From: CAYGZA01 sp964354135
GTDB taxonomy: Bacteria > Planctomycetota > Planctomycetia > Pirellulales > Thermoguttaceae
Direction of reading: 5' to 3'
Assembly (NCBI GenBank): GCA_964354135.1
Contig: CAYGZA010000004.1
Location: 1-64,000 of the forward strand
Length of the DNA: 64,000 nt
In this document: piece by piece, positions 33,087 through 41,905 of the stretch
How positions within the stretch are numbered: position 1 is the first letter of the stretch
Layout: every line of letters begins with the position of its first letter
Notes under the pieces: model-generated
What the model was told of the DNA's origin: nothing
Databases searched by the model: none
Seen by the model: the letters and a program-made list of their open reading frames with translations, nothing else
Program-made: the position numbers and the translations under genes

Positions 33087-34601
33087 TCAGTCCGTAAGAG
33101 TAAGCGGCCGGGCCGCCGGGGACCGCGGTGCCGAAACGTCCCGCCGCTCGGGCCGCGTCGGGTCCGGTCCGCCGGCCGTGGTATGTCCGTTGTGCCCCGT
33201 CCCGCAGGCAGCCGGGCCGCCGCGGCGGGCTGCCAGGGCGCGGAGCAACCGTTCCTCAAGTCCCATCCGTTCTTCCCAGGAGTGCATCGTTTTCGCAAAA
33301 GCGTCCCGGGCGCTGCGGCCCAATTGCTCGCGAAGTCCCCGATCGTCCAACAGCGCGAGGATGGCCCGCGGAAGCCCCTCGGCAATGCGGGCCGCGGGAA
33401 CCAGGAGGGCATTCACTCCATCCGCGAGCAGGGCCGCCGTGCTGCCGTCGTCGATGGTCACGATCGGTTTGCCGTAGTACATCGCCTCGATCAGCGGGTT
33501 GCCCAGGTTGGAGACGTCGTAGAGGCTCAGGAAAACGTCGGCAATCGTGTAATACTTGCAGACTTCAGCGTGGGGTACCGCCCCGAGGAAACGCACCAGA
33601 GGCTCCACGCCCAAGCGGCGGGCCAACGCCTCCAACTCGCCGCGCTTGGCGCCCTCGCCGGCGATCAGGAGCACTACGTCGCGCCGGCCATACCGGCGCA
33701 CCAGCTCGGCCAGAGCCGCGATCCCGCGGTCCACGCGCTTCCAGCCGGCCAGCCGCGAGATCATCCACAAGACGCGTTTCCCGTCCAAGCCCAAGCTCGT
33801 CTTGAACGCCGCAGCGTCCCACCCCTCGGGACACCGCAAATCGACGGCATCGAAACCGTTGAGCCAGAAGTGAACTCGGGCAGGATCCACCCGCAGGGCT
33901 CTGAGGACCTCGTCGCCGCGAGTCCCGTCGTTGGTGACGATGATGGCCCGGCTGGGCGCTTTCAGGCCCGTGATCTCGTCAAGATGCCACAGCCGACCGC
34001 GCCAGCGGCGCAGCGACTGCGCGGGCACGGTGACGCCGTGGAAGCGCGTCACCACGGGGATGTGGAGCACTCGCCCCAGGAGACTGGTCGTCAAGGCGCC
34101 GTAACAACTCAAGCCATAGAGCAGGTCCGGCTTGAACCTCATCGAGAACAACCCCGCCCGAAGCAGTTGGATCGGCACGCACACCAGGAACATGAAGGCG
34201 ACGTGCATCAGCCGCCCAACCCAATTGTACTCCGCGTAATAACCCCTCGCCTGATCGGCGTCCTCGCCACTCTGCCGGGTCTGCGGCTTCCACCGACCTA
34301 GGGAGTCCTTGAGGGCCTTTCCCAGGTCGAAGAACCAGTTCAGCCAGCGTGGCAGGCGATGGATGCGGACGTTGGGGCCGAAGATCGACGGGTCCTGCAA
34401 GGTCGGATAGCCCGCGGGAAAGATGGAAAACAGGTGAATCAGGACGTTCGCCTTCGCCAGCCAAGTCAAGGTGTTCTTGAGCGACTGGTTCCCGGCGGTC
34501 TGGACGTCGTAGAGCCCCGTCACCATGACCATGCGGAGCGGTCGGCCGGCTCCGCCGTCTCGGGTGCTTGCCGGGCTGGAGTGGAGGTTCAAGGTTGGCA
34601 T
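33087..34601 (-). CDS. family-4 glycosyltransferase
   Basis: A 504-residue GT-B enzyme. The N-domain begins at MVMVTGLYDVQTAGNQSLKN and the C-domain near 275 with KRVLWMISRLAGWKRVDRGI. It contains LLIAGEGAKRGELEALARRL and the nucleotide-sugar-binding E-x7-E region (SNLGNPLIEAMYYGKPIVTI). A retaining transfer onto the growing lipid-linked unit is expected. The last 35 residues are low-complexity (GPAACGTGHNGHTTAGG). Some hydrophobic stretches near 130-165 suggest membrane contact. Confidence 0.9.
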   Translation of the reverse strand: MPTLNLHSSPASTRDGGAGRPLRMVMVTGLYDVQTAGNQSLKNTLTWLAKANVLIHLFSIFPAGYPTLQDPSIFGPNVRIHRLPRWLNWFFDLGKALKDSLGRWKPQTRQSGEDADQARGYYAEYNWVGRLMHVAFMFLVCVPIQLLRAGLFSMRFKPDLLYGLSCYGALTTSLLGRVLHIPVVTRFHGVTVPAQSLRRWRGRLWHLDEITGLKAPSRAIIVTNDGTRGDEVLRALRVDPARVHFWLNGFDAVDLRCPEGWDAAAFKTSLGLDGKRVLWMISRLAGWKRVDRGIAALAELVRRYGRRDVVLLIAGEGAKRGELEALARRLGVEPLVRFLGAVPHAEVCKYYTIADVFLSLYDVSNLGNPLIEAMYYGKPIVTIDDGSTAALLADGVNALLVPAARIAEGLPRAILALLDDRGLREQLGRSARDAFAKTMHSWEERMGLEERLLRALAARRGGPAACGTGHNGHTTAGGPDPTRPERRDVSAPRSPAARPLTLTD

Positions 34602-34632
34602 TGCTCTTCGCGCGGCAAGGCCGCAACCAGAC

Positions 34633-34665
34633 AGACTTCCGAAGTCTTGAAGACTTCGGAAGTCT
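34633..34665. repeat. 15-bp-stem hairpin, copy 1
   Basis: Perfect arms AGACTTCCGAAGTCT and AGACTTCGGAAGTCT around the 3-nt loop TGA, in the 96-bp gap between the 2-epimerase and glycosyltransferase genes. Another copy with identical arms lies at 51654. It could act as an attenuator or processing site in the operon mRNA, or simply be a mobile palindrome. Confidence 0.85.
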
Positions 34666-34697
34666 GCGCGGGAGACTCTCTGTCGCAGAACGAGGTT

Positions 34698-35819
34698 CTA
34701 CGCACTTGCATTGCAGAGCCGGCCGCCAAGGACTTCAGCGATCCGCCGGGCGGCGTGCCCGTCGCCGTAAAGCGCCGGCCGCTCTCCGGGAGGATGGTCC
34801 CGGTAGTCTCCGGCGGCCGCGACGATCCGCTGGGGATCGACGCCCACCGGCCGGTTCCAGCCGCACGCCACGGTTTCCACCCATTCGGTCTCGTCCCGGA
34901 GCGTCACGCACGGGACGCCGAGGTAATACGCCTCCTTCTGCACGCCGCCGGAATCGGTAAGCACGAGGGCCGCGTGCTGCTGGAGCTGGAGCATGTCCAA
35001 GTACCCCAACGGCTCGATCGCCACGAGCAAATCGGAGCGGGCGGCGGAGGAGCGGAGGGAGTCTTCCGGATCGAGCCGGTCTTCGAGACGATGCCGCTGC
35101 GCCGCGGCCCGGGTCCGCGGATGGAGGGGCAAGATCACCGGATACGGCACGCGGCGGAGCCCCTCGAAGACCTGCGCCAGGCGGTCCGGATCGTCCGTGT
35201 TGCCCGCCCGGTGAACGGTCGCCACGCAAAACTCCCGCGGCCGGAGACCGAGCCGATCGAGAATCCTCGACCGCTCGCGGGCCCGGGCCGCGGACAGGCG
35301 GACCGTGTCGGCCATGATGTCGCCCACGTCGTAGACGCCCTTTGTGATTCCTTCGGCCGCAAGCTGCGTAACCGAGTGCTGCGAAGGGGTGAACAACCAC
35401 CGGGAAACGTGATCGGTAAGAACGCGGTTGATCTCCTCGGGCATCCGGCGGTTGAAGCTCCGCAGGCCGGCCTCGACGTGGGCCACGGGGATGTGCATCT
35501 TGGCGGCCGCCAGGGCCCCGGCCAGAGTGGAATTCGTGTCGCCATAGACGATGACCGCATCGGGCCGGACTTCCTCAAGAGCTTCTTCGATCCGCTGGAG
35601 CATGGCGGCGGTCTGCTGCCCATGGGAGCCGGAGCCGACTCCCAGGTGACGCCAAGGGGCCGGGATGGCCAGCTCCTCGAAGAAGACGTCGGACATGTTG
35701 TCGTCGTAGTGCTGGCCGGTGTGGACGAGGAACTCCTCGTGGCAGCGGCGGAGCTCCACGCTCAGCGGGGCCGCCTTGATGAACTGCGGCCGGGCACCCA
35801 CAATGGTCACAAACCGCAC
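34698..35819 (-). CDS. UDP-N-acetylglucosamine 2-epimerase family (WecB/WbpI-like)
   Basis: A 373-residue non-hydrolysing 2-epimerase of normal length. GTG at 35819 follows GAGGAGG. Signature blocks are VGARPQFIKAAPL, TGQHYDDNMSDVFF, VYGDTNSTLAGALAA, HVEAGLRSFNRRMPEEINR and LTDSGGVQKEAYYLGVPCVTLR. It converts UDP-GlcNAc to UDP-ManNAc or, as WbpI does, inverts C2 of a diacetamido uronic acid. The WbpB/WbpD/WbpE-like genes in this same locus make the WbpI role attractive. Sequence alone does not separate the two. Confidence 0.92.
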   Translation of the reverse strand: MRFVTIVGARPQFIKAAPLSVELRRCHEEFLVHTGQHYDDNMSDVFFEELAIPAPWRHLGVGSGSHGQQTAAMLQRIEEALEEVRPDAVIVYGDTNSTLAGALAAAKMHIPVAHVEAGLRSFNRRMPEEINRVLTDHVSRWLFTPSQHSVTQLAAEGITKGVYDVGDIMADTVRLSAARARERSRILDRLGLRPREFCVATVHRAGNTDDPDRLAQVFEGLRRVPYPVILPLHPRTRAAAQRHRLEDRLDPEDSLRSSAARSDLLVAIEPLGYLDMLQLQQHAALVLTDSGGVQKEAYYLGVPCVTLRDETEWVETVACGWNRPVGVDPQRIVAAAGDYRDHPPGERPALYGDGHAARRIAEVLGGRLCNASA

Positions 35820-35850
35820 GACAACCTCCTCGCGGCGACGGGCACGATCA

Positions 35851-37401
35851 TCACGGCAGGCCCTCGGGCCCGGAACACGTCCCGGCGACCGGCACGGCCA
35901 CGCCGCCCAACGCCTCCAAGCGGCCTGCGGATACGATCTCCTCCTGAGATCCTGGGAGCGCTTCTTCCGCCCGCTCCTCCGAACGCTGCCACCGGATCAG
36001 CCCCAAGGACATGCCCAGAGGGATGAAGATCAAGAGCAATCCGGCCCGCAGGAGCCAGCTTGCCGGCCCGCTGCCGGGGATCAGCCAGCGGTCGGCTTCG
36101 AGGATCGCAAACGAGCAGGCAAGGCAAGCCAGGCTTCGGCCCCAGTGATAGGGAATCGGGTAGTTCCGCTGGCTGGCGGCGAACAGGTAGACCGTGCTCA
36201 CGAGCCAGGCCGTCATGCTCGCCGCCGCTGCGCCGTCGCGGCCGAAAACGGGAATGAGCAAAAAGTTCAGACCGACGCTCACCCCCAGGCCGATCGCCAC
36301 GGCCAGCGCCCGGGGCATCGACTTCTTGGCGATCGAGGATCCCAGCGCGGCGATGAATGCTGCGCCGTTGAAGAGAGCGCCGAAGACCAGGAAGGCCACG
36401 CACGACGCCGCGGGAGCGTACGTCGGCGGGGCCAAGATCCACACCAGGAAGGGAGCGAACAAGGCGGTCGCCGTGCCCAAGCCGCAACCCAAGAAGGCGT
36501 ACAGATCCAGGACGCGGGCGTAGACGCGGCGCGACTCGGGCCGATGGAGGATCGAGAACGCGAAGGGCGCCCAGGCCTGCGTGAACGCCATGACGACCAC
36601 GCCCACGCCTGCGGCGATCTTGACCGCAAGGGCGAAAAGCCCCACCTCCTCGTTGTCGCAGAAGGTCTTCAGGAAGAAGCGGTCGCCACAGCGCATGGCC
36701 CATAACCCCACCGCGGCCGGCACGAGCGGAAGGCCGAAGAGGAGCATGGTCTTCAGCCGGTGCCAGGAAAAGGCCCTCGGGCTGATCCACTTCCTCAACA
36801 GCAGGATCGCCAGCGAGCCCGCTGCGCCGAACACCGCCAGGCGGGCCGCGTAGAGACCCGGGAGCCCTTGGCGCCACACGACGATCGCAAGGATCACCAG
36901 GAGCACGGTGCCCAAGGCCATGCCGCTGGCGTAAGCGACCGCGGCCCAAGCGCGGCGCTGATACCGGAGCCAGTTGCCGAAGATCCGCTGCACCGCTTGA
37001 AACGGCAGCATGGCCGCCGTCAGCCCCACCAGCATCGCATACTCGCTCGAGCCGGTGACCAACCACGAAACCACCGGGGCAAGGGCGATCAACATCGCCG
37101 CCAAAGCCACGCTCACCGAAAGCTGGCACCAGAACCACGAGCCGATCGTGGTGCGGCGATCCGCCGGGTCTTCCGAGTCGTAGAACCAGCGGGCCGAGGC
37201 TTCGTCCAAACCCAAGACGGCGAACATGGTCAACAAGAGGAACACCACGTCGACCAGCTCGATGACGCCGTACTCCGCGGGCGTGAATACCCGGGTGATC
37301 AGCGGCGTGAGAATCAGCCAGATCACCACGGTGATCGTCCCGGAGATCCCGTAGATCATCGATTCGCCGGCAAGCTGTCTGAGGTGCTTACCGACCCGCA
37401 C
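35851..37401 (-). CDS. Wzx-type oligosaccharide flippase
   Basis: GTG at 37401 is chosen because GGAGGAGA precedes it; longer readings run antisense-like sequence into the upstream gene. The 516-residue protein has 12-14 hydrophobic helices beginning ESMIYGISGTITVVIWLILTPLI and the MATE-like polysaccharide-biosynthesis fold. It should move undecaprenyl-linked repeat units across the inner membrane. The start overlaps the end of the upstream glycosyltransferase by 14 bp. A conserved ITRVFTPAEYGVIELVD turn after helix 1 is typical of the family. Confidence 0.9.
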   Translation of the reverse strand: MRVGKHLRQLAGESMIYGISGTITVVIWLILTPLITRVFTPAEYGVIELVDVVFLLLTMFAVLGLDEASARWFYDSEDPADRRTTIGSWFWCQLSVSVALAAMLIALAPVVSWLVTGSSEYAMLVGLTAAMLPFQAVQRIFGNWLRYQRRAWAAVAYASGMALGTVLLVILAIVVWRQGLPGLYAARLAVFGAAGSLAILLLRKWISPRAFSWHRLKTMLLFGLPLVPAAVGLWAMRCGDRFFLKTFCDNEEVGLFALAVKIAAGVGVVVMAFTQAWAPFAFSILHRPESRRVYARVLDLYAFLGCGLGTATALFAPFLVWILAPPTYAPAASCVAFLVFGALFNGAAFIAALGSSIAKKSMPRALAVAIGLGVSVGLNFLLIPVFGRDGAAAASMTAWLVSTVYLFAASQRNYPIPYHWGRSLACLACSFAILEADRWLIPGSGPASWLLRAGLLLIFIPLGMSLGLIRWQRSEERAEEALPGSQEEIVSAGRLEALGGVAVPVAGTCSGPEGLP

Positions 37402-38476
37402 GGCTCTCCTCCGCCTCACGTTTCGCGAGGAGTTCTTCGTAGATGGCCACCAGGTCGCGGGCGACTTTGTGGGCGTCGTGGTACTTTTCGACGTAGGCCC
37501 GGGATTGACGGCCCAATTCGTGCCGCCGAGGCCCGTCCGCCAGGAGCCCTCGAAGGACCTCGGCCAGGTTCTCTTGATCGGCATTCACCAGGGGGCACTC
37601 GGGCACGTGCAGCGCCGCGAGCGAGGGTTTCAGGTAGCCGACCGCGGGTTTTCCCATCGCCATCGCCTGCACCGCCGCCACGCCGTAGTCCCCGGCGACG
37701 AACTGGTCCAGGAACACGTCGCACTGCCCGACCAGAGCCATGGCCTCCGGCTGCGGAACTCCACAGATCAGCCGGAACTCAAGACGGTGTGTTGCCCGGA
37801 GCTTCTCCACCGCCGCCAAGACGGCCTGCGTTCCCTTCTTCATCTTGTCCGTCGCCGAATGGACGATCAGCGGCAGGCGATTGCCCGGGTCGGGATAGTG
37901 CGGCTCGATCTGCTTCACGAGCACCCGCTGCACGGTGTAGTAGGGGGCCGGGAACACGTCGCGCTGCACGTAGGGTCTCAATTCCATGCCGGGGATCAGG
38001 CAGGAAAAACCGTAGTGCGAGAAACGTTCCTGGGTTCTGCGCGCCGAACGCCGGCCGCGGCGGACAAACTCGGGATGTTCGCGGTAGACCTGCGCCATGT
38101 AGGGGTTGTCGACGCAGGCAATCTCGGCAATGCGGATGTCCGTCCCCCAGAATTCGACGATCCGCGGTTTCCCCAGTTTGGCCGCGTAGCGCAGCTCCAA
38201 GTCCCAGGGTACCGGCGACCAGTCCGAGTGCCAATGGATCACGTCGGCCCAGCGCATGGCCCGCTTGACCTTGCGAAGCCAGACCGCCGCACGGATCACC
38301 CCGCGCAACGGGCGCTTCCTGAGCGACGGCACCTCGTACACTTCGACGCCCGTCGCGTCGCACGAACGGATGTTGCCGCACAGCAACCCGCGGGCCTCGA
38401 TGCCCAGGTCGCAAAGCGCACGCACGGTGATGCTCAGTTGCGAGGCCAGGTTCGACGGCAGGTGAAGGACTTTCAT
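37388..38476 (-). CDS. GT-B glycosyltransferase (family-4-like)
   Basis: ATG at 38476 begins MKVLHLPSNLASQLSITVRAL, a standard GT-B opening; longer upstream frames lack family sequence. The 362-residue protein has an N-domain with DVIHWHSDWSPVPWDLELRYA and a C-domain from LPLIVHSATDKMKKGTQAVL, with VFLDQFVAGDYGVAAVQAMAMGKPAVG as the donor-binding loop. Start and stop both overlap neighbours (4 bp with the SPASM remnant, 14 bp with the flippase), indicating tight coupling. Donor and acceptor unknown. Confidence 0.87.
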   Translation of the reverse strand: MKVLHLPSNLASQLSITVRALCDLGIEARGLLCGNIRSCDATGVEVYEVPSLRKRPLRGVIRAAVWLRKVKRAMRWADVIHWHSDWSPVPWDLELRYAAKLGKPRIVEFWGTDIRIAEIACVDNPYMAQVYREHPEFVRRGRRSARRTQERFSHYGFSCLIPGMELRPYVQRDVFPAPYYTVQRVLVKQIEPHYPDPGNRLPLIVHSATDKMKKGTQAVLAAVEKLRATHRLEFRLICGVPQPEAMALVGQCDVFLDQFVAGDYGVAAVQAMAMGKPAVGYLKPSLAALHVPECPLVNADQENLAEVLRGLLADGPRRHELGRQSRAYVEKYHDAHKVARDLVAIYEELLAKREAEESRAGR

Positions 38477-38769
38477 CCCGTCGCCGGCTCCGGTCTCCGC
38501 CGGTACGAGACGCCGAGGACATCGTGGCAACATAGGGTGATCTTCCCATCGGCAAGCACCCCGACATAGGCCCAAGGCGCCGAACAGGACTCGACCCTGG
38601 TCAAATTGACGACAATCTGGGGGCGCACGGCGCCTCGGCGCCTGCGCGCCTCCACAAGAGACATCGTGTTCTCCACGACTTTGTCGTACCTCGAACCCAC
38701 CCTGATTCTCTCATGCGAGGTCTTGAATCCATCCAAGCTGATGCTGACGGTTCGAACCGCACCAACCAT
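38473..38769 (-). pseudogene. radical-SAM/SPASM protein remnant (98 codons)
   Basis: The reading frame from ATG 38769 (overlapping the aminotransferase TGA by one base) to 38473 keeps two pieces of a radical-SAM/SPASM enzyme. The first is the late barrel (VSISLDGFKTSHERIRVGSR, then RPQIVVNLTRVE). The second is the SPASM start (SCSAPWAYVGVLADGKITLC-C). The N-terminal CxxxCxxC cluster is absent and roughly 80 residues between the two pieces are missing, compared with my memory of the family. Both borders still form stop/start overlaps with neighbours. Either a doubly deleted pseudogene or a tiny Cys-bearing protein; the first is more likely. Confidence 0.7.
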
Positions 38770-40004
38770 CAGCAGACGGTGCTCCCGGCCGCATCGCGGA
38801 CGGCACGCACAACGCCGCCGATTTCCGCGGAGACCATATTGGGGAACATCGGCAGGGCGAAGGCGAGTTTCGCGGCCAGGTGGGCGTTGGGGAACAGCTC
38901 GCGCGGGTTGCCGTCGCCGGCGCATTGGCGGAAGACCGGCAACTCCGGCAGAAACTGCGCGGCGTCGGAAACGGCAATCCCGTGCCGGGCGACCTCGGAC
39001 CGGAACGCCTGGGCCGACGTCGCGGCCCGCTCCAACGCGGCCGGATCGGCCGACAGGGCCTCCAGGGGCTCCGGCCGCCATGCGCCGACGAATGCCTGGT
39101 ACACGTCTTCTTCCGGGTTCTCCGCCGCAGCCGGCAGATAGAGGCCGGCCACGTCCGAAAACGCCTCGCGGTAGCGGGCCGCGATCTGCCGGCGCCGGGC
39201 GATAAACTCCGGAAGCTTCCCGAGTTGAACAATACCCAGGGCGGCCTGGATATCGGTCAGCTTCATGTTGAATGCCAACCGCTGGAAACCCTGCAACCGG
39301 CCGACGTTCTCTTGAAAGCGGTCCCAGGCGCTCGCCGCGGCGCCGTAGCCGCGGTCCGTCTCCACGAAGGCGGCGATTGCCGGGTCATCGCTACAGACCG
39401 CGCCGCCCTCGCCCGTCGTGATCATCTTGCGGGGATGGAAACTGAAGCATCCCGCGGCCCCGAACGTCCCTGCACAGCGCCCCGCCTGCTTGGCGCCGAG
39501 GGCGAGAGCCGCGTCTTCGATCAGGGCGATGCCCCGTGCTTCGCACTGCCGGGCGAAGGTTCCCGCGTCGGCCATCCGTCCGAACAGGTGTACCAGGATG
39601 ACCGCCTTGGTATCCGGCCGCAGGACCCGTTCCACCTCGGCCCACGTCGCGTTGAACGTCGCCGGCGAGATATCTGCGAACACGGCCCTTGCGCCCAGGG
39701 CCAGAACGGGCAAGGCGCTGGCGGCACAGGTGAACGCCGGCACCACGACCGAGTCGCCCGGGCCCACTGCGATCGCTTTGAGCGCAAGCATCAGCGCCGA
39801 GGTTCCCGAGTTCACGGCGCGGACGTGCTTCGAGCCGAGGTAGCCGGCCAGGGCGTTCTCGAACTGGAGCACCTGAGGCCCTTGGGAAACCCAGCCGCTG
39901 CGCAGCACCGCGCAAAGGGCCTCCTCCTCCTCAACGCCCATTGCCGGCCGAGTGAGAGGCACCCTTCCCGTTCCCGGAGGCGACATGAGAACCCTCGGCA
40001 TCAA
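38769..40004 (-). CDS. DegT/DnrJ/EryC1-family aminotransferase A
   Basis: A 411-residue fold-type-I PLP enzyme. Marks include VNSGTSALMLALKAI, VVPAFTCAASALPVLALGA, ALIEDAALALGAK and the Schiff-base lysine in SFHPRKMITTGEGG. The family makes amino sugars from keto sugar nucleotides, or occasionally dehydrates them. The usual His-for-Lys change of dehydratases is not present, so transamination is expected. A long C-terminal insertion (about 315-365, ENPEEDVYQAFVGAWRPEPL region) is unusual next to paralogue B. It overlaps the methyltransferase gene by 4 bp. Confidence 0.9.
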   Translation of the reverse strand: MMPRVLMSPPGTGRVPLTRPAMGVEEEEALCAVLRSGWVSQGPQVLQFENALAGYLGSKHVRAVNSGTSALMLALKAIAVGPGDSVVVPAFTCAASALPVLALGARAVFADISPATFNATWAEVERVLRPDTKAVILVHLFGRMADAGTFARQCEARGIALIEDAALALGAKQAGRCAGTFGAAGCFSFHPRKMITTGEGGAVCSDDPAIAAFVETDRGYGAAASAWDRFQENVGRLQGFQRLAFNMKLTDIQAALGIVQLGKLPEFIARRRQIAARYREAFSDVAGLYLPAAAENPEEDVYQAFVGAWRPEPLEALSADPAALERAATSAQAFRSEVARHGIAVSDAAQFLPELPVFRQCAGDGNPRELFPNAHLAAKLAFALPMFPNMVSAEIGGVVRAVRDAAGSTVC

Positions 40005-40753
40005 GTCTTGCTAAAGACCCAGAGCTTCAGCCGCGCAAAGCGTGCGCCGAAGCCGATGAGATCGGCGACCTCGCGCGTTGCCGCCTTCCGGTTGAAGTCG
40101 TCTTTCCAGTCGGGATCGGGCTCGAAAACGGGCCGGATTCCCCGGGTGAGAAAGTAGTAGGTGCCCAGCCCGTCCTCCTCTACCAGCCGGCAGCCCAACG
40201 ATTCCATGAAACCCAGAAGCGAATCGTTGTCGAAGAAGAGATTGTTCCACCGGACGGGGATCGGATTGAGCCCCCACAGCGTCCGCACGCCATTGAGCGC
40301 ATCCGTCTCGTTCTGGCAGCCCTCGGACACGAAGAGCTTTCCTTGAGGCTTCAGATGCGCCACCAAGACTCTCAGGACCCGCTGCTGCAGGCTCCATTCC
40401 GTGATGTTGATCAGAAACCGCTGTGTAACGACGACGTCGTAGTCTTGATCGAGGGGGTTCTTGTCCAAGAAGTCGACTTGCTTGAGGAGGACGTTGCCGC
40501 GTCCGGCGAGACGCTGTGCGGCCTTCTTCAGCCGCGTGGCGGAGAAGTCCGCCGCGTGAACGGTGACTCCGGGAACCTGCGCGTACTCGAGGGTGCCTTC
40601 CCCTTCGCCGCAACCCGCATCCAGCACGAGGGAATTGGGGGGAATCCGCCGCCGGATCAAGTCGATCTCCGCACTCAGCAAATGCTTGTCCACCATGGAT
40701 TCCACGTCGTCCTGCTCGTAGAACTCAAGTATTTTCGCGCGGTCGTACGGCAT
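40001..40753 (-). CDS. class I SAM-dependent methyltransferase
   Basis: A 250-residue Rossmann methyltransferase with motif I LVLDAGCGEGEGTLEYAQ, the acidic D in HAADFSATRLKKAAQRL, motif IV DYDVVVTQRFLINITEW and motif VI KPQGKLFVSEGCQNE. It is sandwiched between two DegT aminotransferases (4-bp overlap with the next gene, 6-bp gap to the previous one), so an amino-sugar N- or O-methylation is plausible. Cytoplasmic, no signal. Confidence 0.88.
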   Translation of the reverse strand: MPYDRAKILEFYEQDDVESMVDKHLLSAEIDLIRRRIPPNSLVLDAGCGEGEGTLEYAQVPGVTVHAADFSATRLKKAAQRLAGRGNVLLKQVDFLDKNPLDQDYDVVVTQRFLINITEWSLQQRVLRVLVAHLKPQGKLFVSEGCQNETDALNGVRTLWGLNPIPVRWNNLFFDNDSLLGFMESLGCRLVEEDGLGTYYFLTRGIRPVFEPDPDWKDDFNRKAATREVADLIGFGARFARLKLWVFSKT

Positions 40754-40759
40754 GGGTCG

Positions 40760-41905
40760 TTAGCTCCTGAAACTGGGCCCGGTCGAGGACATCTCGCCCG
40801 CCACGTGCCGGGCGCACCGTCTCATATCCTCCTGTTGCATAAGAGAGTGCAGGGGCAGGGCGAGGCCGTGCGAGTGCAGGCGGGCGGAGCAAGGCAGGTC
40901 GGATGGCCGGTAGCCGAAGCGGCCGCGGTAGACGGCGCCGCAGTGGCCGGCCACCGAGCCGGGGCCCGCTTCGATCTCTTCCCGGGCAAGCCTGGATATG
41001 ACCTCGGCGCGGCTCGAGCACTCGTCGAGCACGACCATGAAGGTCTGCCAGGTGTGTTCGGGATGGTGTTCCGGCAGGGCGAGGGCGGGGCACGGGGCCA
41101 GCGCGTCCAGGTAAACCGCGGCGAGCTGGCGGCGCCGGGCAAGGATTCCGGGAAACTTCTCCAGTTGCACGCGGCCAATGGCGGCCTGGATCTCGGTCAT
41201 GCGGTAGTTCAGGCCGGCGAACTGGAAGTCGCGGTGGCCGTTGACCGCGACCTGACCGTGGTTCCGCAAGGAGCGGCAGCGATCGGCCAGGTCGCCGTCG
41301 TCGGTGACGATGGCCCCGCCTTCGCCCGTGGTGATCGCCTTTCTCGGGTGGAAGCTGAAAATGCCCATCCGGCCGAAGGTTCCCACGGGCCGGCCGCGAT
41401 AGGCGGCGCCCAGGGCGCAGGCCGCATCTTCGATGACCTCCAAGTCATGCTCTTTTGCGATCGCGAGCAACTCTTCCATCGCGGCGGCCAGGCCGAACAT
41501 GTGGACCGGCACCGCGGCGCGCGGCTTCCCCCACCCGGACGCCAAGCACTGCTCGATGCGGACCCGCAGGTCGGCCGGGTCGATGTTGTAGGTCCGCGGC
41601 AGCACGTCGACGAAGACGGGGCGCGCCCCGACGGCCATGGCCGTGTTGGCCGCCGAAGGCCACGCGAAGCTGGGCACAAAGACCGCGTCGCCCTGCCCAA
41701 TGCCCAAAGCGAGGTAACCGACGTGCAAAGCGGCCGTGCCCGAGGAAACCGCGATGCAGTGGCGGCTCTGGTGGAGCTCGGCGATGGCCTTTTCGAAGGC
41801 CTCGACTTCGGGCCCCTGGACGACCCAGCCGCTTTGAAGGACGCGGCGGACGGCTTCGACCTCGCGGTCGTCGAAATCGGGTTTGGCCAGCGGAATCCGC
41901 GTCAT
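40760..41905 (-). CDS. DegT/DnrJ/EryC1-family aminotransferase B
   Basis: A 381-residue PLP enzyme starting MTRIPLAKPDFDDREVEAV, the classic opening of UDP-4-keto-sugar aminotransferases. Further marks are AVSSGTAALHVGYLALGIG, FVPSFAWPSAANTAMAVGA, VIEDAACALGA and the PLP lysine in SFHPRKAITTGEGG. ATG 41905 overlaps the stop of the epimerase gene by 4 bp; an open frame further upstream is only antisense-free extension through that gene. With the CapD/WbpM-type dehydratase in the locus it could make a 4-amino-4,6-dideoxy sugar. Confidence 0.9.
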   Translation of the reverse strand: MTRIPLAKPDFDDREVEAVRRVLQSGWVVQGPEVEAFEKAIAELHQSRHCIAVSSGTAALHVGYLALGIGQGDAVFVPSFAWPSAANTAMAVGARPVFVDVLPRTYNIDPADLRVRIEQCLASGWGKPRAAVPVHMFGLAAAMEELLAIAKEHDLEVIEDAACALGAAYRGRPVGTFGRMGIFSFHPRKAITTGEGGAIVTDDGDLADRCRSLRNHGQVAVNGHRDFQFAGLNYRMTEIQAAIGRVQLEKFPGILARRRQLAAVYLDALAPCPALALPEHHPEHTWQTFMVVLDECSSRAEVISRLAREEIEAGPGSVAGHCGAVYRGRFGYRPSDLPCSARLHSHGLALPLHSLMQQEDMRRCARHVAGEMSSTGPSFRS

